A stretch of DNA of 64,000 nucleotides from an uncultured Lachnospiraceae bacterium (GTDB lineage Bacteria; Bacillota; Clostridia; Lachnospirales; Lachnospiraceae). Below are positions 62,668-64,000 of the stretch, piece after piece. The translations under genes and the position numbers were made by a program. The stretch is from assembly GCA_910586755.1 (NCBI GenBank), contig CAJUJM010000038.1:25161-89160 (forward strand), given 5' to 3'. Numbering within the stretch: the first letter of the stretch is position 1; every line of letters starts with the position of its first letter. The notes beneath the pieces were generated by a model, which saw nothing but the letters and a program-made list of their open reading frames with translations, was not told where the DNA came from and searched no databases.

Positions 62668-63711
62668 ATGGAGAAAAAAATCCTTGTCAATTACAATCTT
62701 CTTCGGATTTTTGCAATTTTTTTGGTCATTGCCACCCACATGCTGGCAGGAGTATGGATCGCGGATCCCGTAGCCCAGCCTATGGCCTGGCATATTAGAG
62801 AAATTATCCGCACGCTTACCCTGACCAGCAACGGGCTTTTCTTCATGCTCAGCGGCCGCTTTATTTTAGAACGGTTTGACGGGGATATTCCCGGTTTTTA
62901 CTGGAAACGGATTGTAAAAATCGGGATCCCCTCCCTTTTTGCCGCCCTTCTCTATTACGCCTGGAATCATGGGTTTTCCCTTGCCCCCGCTTATTTCAAA
63001 GATTTTTTCAAAGGTTTTCTCCAGGCTCAGGTGGTGGGGTATCTGTGGTTTGTCCTGGCTCTCGCCGGATTTTATCTGTCCGTCCCCTTTCTCTGGAGGA
63101 TGTTTCAGCATATGGAAAAGCGGGAATTTTGGCTGCTTCTTCTTGTCAGCCTTTTCTATTTTGCTGTACAAAATCTTTACCAGATTTTTCATATGGAGCA
63201 GATGCTTACCTCTTATTTTCTCTATAGCTGGGTGTTTTACTGTATCCTGGGGTTTCTTCTGGACCGGCTGGACCTGACAGATGGTCAGGTTCTGGGGTTT
63301 TTAGCCGCCGGTCTTTTGGGCCTTTTTATCTCCGCCCTGGAAGAAATCTATTTTACCGGCCAGAATCCGGCCATCTACAATTATGCTCCGTCCATGATCC
63401 TGATGACCATGGCTGTCTACCTTCTGGTGACCCGCTACGGCGGCTTTATTGCCCGGCCTCTGGAGAAAACCATTAATTTTGTCAGCCGGTATATCTTTTT
63501 TGTCTATTTATTCCACGGAATGACCCACAATTTTATTTTTGATTACCTGGTAGCTCCGGGGACGCCGGGGTACGGGGCCTGGATCCTTTTGTCTCTCCTG
63601 TCCTTCTGCCTTGCTCTCGGACTCTCCATTCCGGTATACCATATTTTGTACCAGCCTTTCTGTAAGGCGCTTTTATCCCTGCCGGGGCGTGGGAAAGATT
63701 TGACTTCATAA
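62668..63711 (+). CDS. Membrane acyltransferase (acyltransferase_3 family)
   Basis: A 347-aa integral membrane acyltransferase with about ten hydrophobic segments. The family His appears early in IFLVIATHMLAG (His25 near residue 24), with Arg-containing loops such as SGRFILERF. Members O-acetylate polysaccharides, peptidoglycan or wall polymers. Which substrate is modified is not readable. Starts ATG 62668 behind AGGAG, 38 bases after the FMN-like gene. Confidence 0.85.
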   Translation: MEKKILVNYNLLRIFAIFLVIATHMLAGVWIADPVAQPMAWHIREIIRTLTLTSNGLFFMLSGRFILERFDGDIPGFYWKRIVKIGIPSLFAALLYYAWNHGFSLAPAYFKDFFKGFLQAQVVGYLWFVLALAGFYLSVPFLWRMFQHMEKREFWLLLLVSLFYFAVQNLYQIFHMEQMLTSYFLYSWVFYCILGFLLDRLDLTDGQVLGFLAAGLLGLFISALEEIYFTGQNPAIYNYAPSMILMTMAVYLLVTRYGGFIARPLEKTINFVSRYIFFVYLFHGMTHNFIFDYLVAPGTPGYGAWILLSLLSFCLALGLSIPVYHILYQPFCKALLSLPGRGKDLTS

Positions 63712-63732
63712 AAAAATTTGTGTATAATTTTG

Positions 63733-63885
63733 TGTAACAGTTCAGACGGCGTGGAATTTGACATAGATTTTGATGTCAAGCTCGCTTGTAAGTCAAAATC
63801 TATGTTAAATTCCACATTGGATGGACATCCGATACTTCTTGTCCGGCTATGCCGGACAAGAAGATCCCCCATCTGAACGATTACA
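63733..63885. repeat. Composite palindromic element (three nested hairpins)
   Basis: Outer arms TGTAACAGTTCAGACGG and CCATCTGAACGATTACA enclose two hairpins. The first, 63751-63815, is a 23-pair stem GTGGAATTTGACATAGATTT with few mismatches. The second, 63835-63863, is CTTCTTGTCCGGC-TAT-GCCGGACAAGAAG. It starts 22 bases after the acyltransferase stop. Similar composite repeats are, by recollection, dispersed in related genomes. A minus-strand open frame across it (63543-63872) is not a gene. Confidence 0.8.
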
Positions 63886-64000
63886 ATTTGTTATGAAGGC
63901 TAGGACAATATGAAGTGACCCCACATTTGTAGCAACGTGGATTTACCTGTATACTAGAGTTTGTTAAGAACAATGGTAACAGGGATTACCGCATACAAAA

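Noticed and set aside
63543..63872. 109-aa open frame on the minus strand
   Set aside because: It crosses the end of the acyltransferase gene and the composite palindrome; its open frame follows from the palindrome, not from a gene.

Overview
The window reads as a chromosomal segment of an anaerobic, gut-type Clostridia, most likely a Lachnospiraceae member (the Enterocloster/Hungatella/Lachnoclostridium neighbourhood). That placement is an inference from gene content: a clostridial-order rnfCDGEAB operon, a secG-rnr-smpB run, a T-box in front of pheST, an oxygen-sensitive sulfatase-maturase-like radical SAM enzyme, rubrerythrin, lipoproteins with long Ala/Thr/Glu linkers, and many intergenic hairpin repeats. 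No rRNA, phage, CRISPR array or intact insertion sequence was seen.

Layout. 1-3942: ribose-type ABC importer operon (maoC-like gene, ATPase, permease cut by the window edge) with a LacI-family regulator; both promoters carry the same palindrome. 4074-12372: a tightly coupled nickel-import (nikABCDE-like) and nickel-pincer-nucleotide cofactor operon (larB and a fused larC-larE), bracketed by two inverted copies of a ~112-bp repeat. 12481-18209: housekeeping and small genes (phosphoesterase, rubrerythrin, NUDIX, a Cys-rich unknown, a fused MNT-HEPN relic, a D,D-carboxypeptidase with wall-binding repeats, an acidic unknown). 18364-27806: radical SAM maturase followed by a sialic-acid-type island (CUT1 ABC importer, SGNH esterase, YesL, N-acylglucosamine epimerase, sialate lyase, AraC regulator). 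27817-30807: smpB, rnr, secG. 30975-32188: a toxin-antitoxin pair in toxin-first order, a repeat, and a sugar O-acetyltransferase. 32269-36165: pheT, pheS and a T-box leader. 36190-41501: DUF5722 glycosidase-like protein, tRNA-Ala(GGC), chemotaxis receptor, a DUF4397-like proline-rich protein, and two repeats. 41513-48864: a four-gene phosphorelay operon (two hybrid kinases, a REC-HD-GYP protein, an Hpt protein). 49084-56279: a galactofuranose-type ABC operon carrying two chimeric genes. 56534-61734: rnfBAEGDC. 62123-63885: an FMN-binding-domain-like secreted protein, an acyltransferase and a large composite palindrome. 63886-64000 shows nothing I can assign.

How the genes fit together. Ni import feeds Lar cofactor synthesis, whose usual client LarA is not in the window. 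Sialic acid would enter through the CUT1 transporter, be de-acetylated by the SGNH enzyme, cleaved to ManNAc and pyruvate by the lyase, and ManNAc epimerised to GlcNAc. Rnf couples reduced ferredoxin to NAD+ and ion pumping.

Most unusual. In the galactofuranose-type operon the ATPase (54420-55160) is NBD1 joined to the tail of NBD2 at the Walker B motif, and the gene at 49995-52250 joins a histidine-kinase N-terminus, cut just after its phospho-acceptor box, to the tail of one sugar-binding protein and then to a second, signal-less one. The 15503-15778 gene looks like a similar fusion of an MNT antitoxin start to a HEPN toxin end. Three in-frame joins at short similar sequences suggest microhomology deletions, or assembly joins that read mapping could expose.
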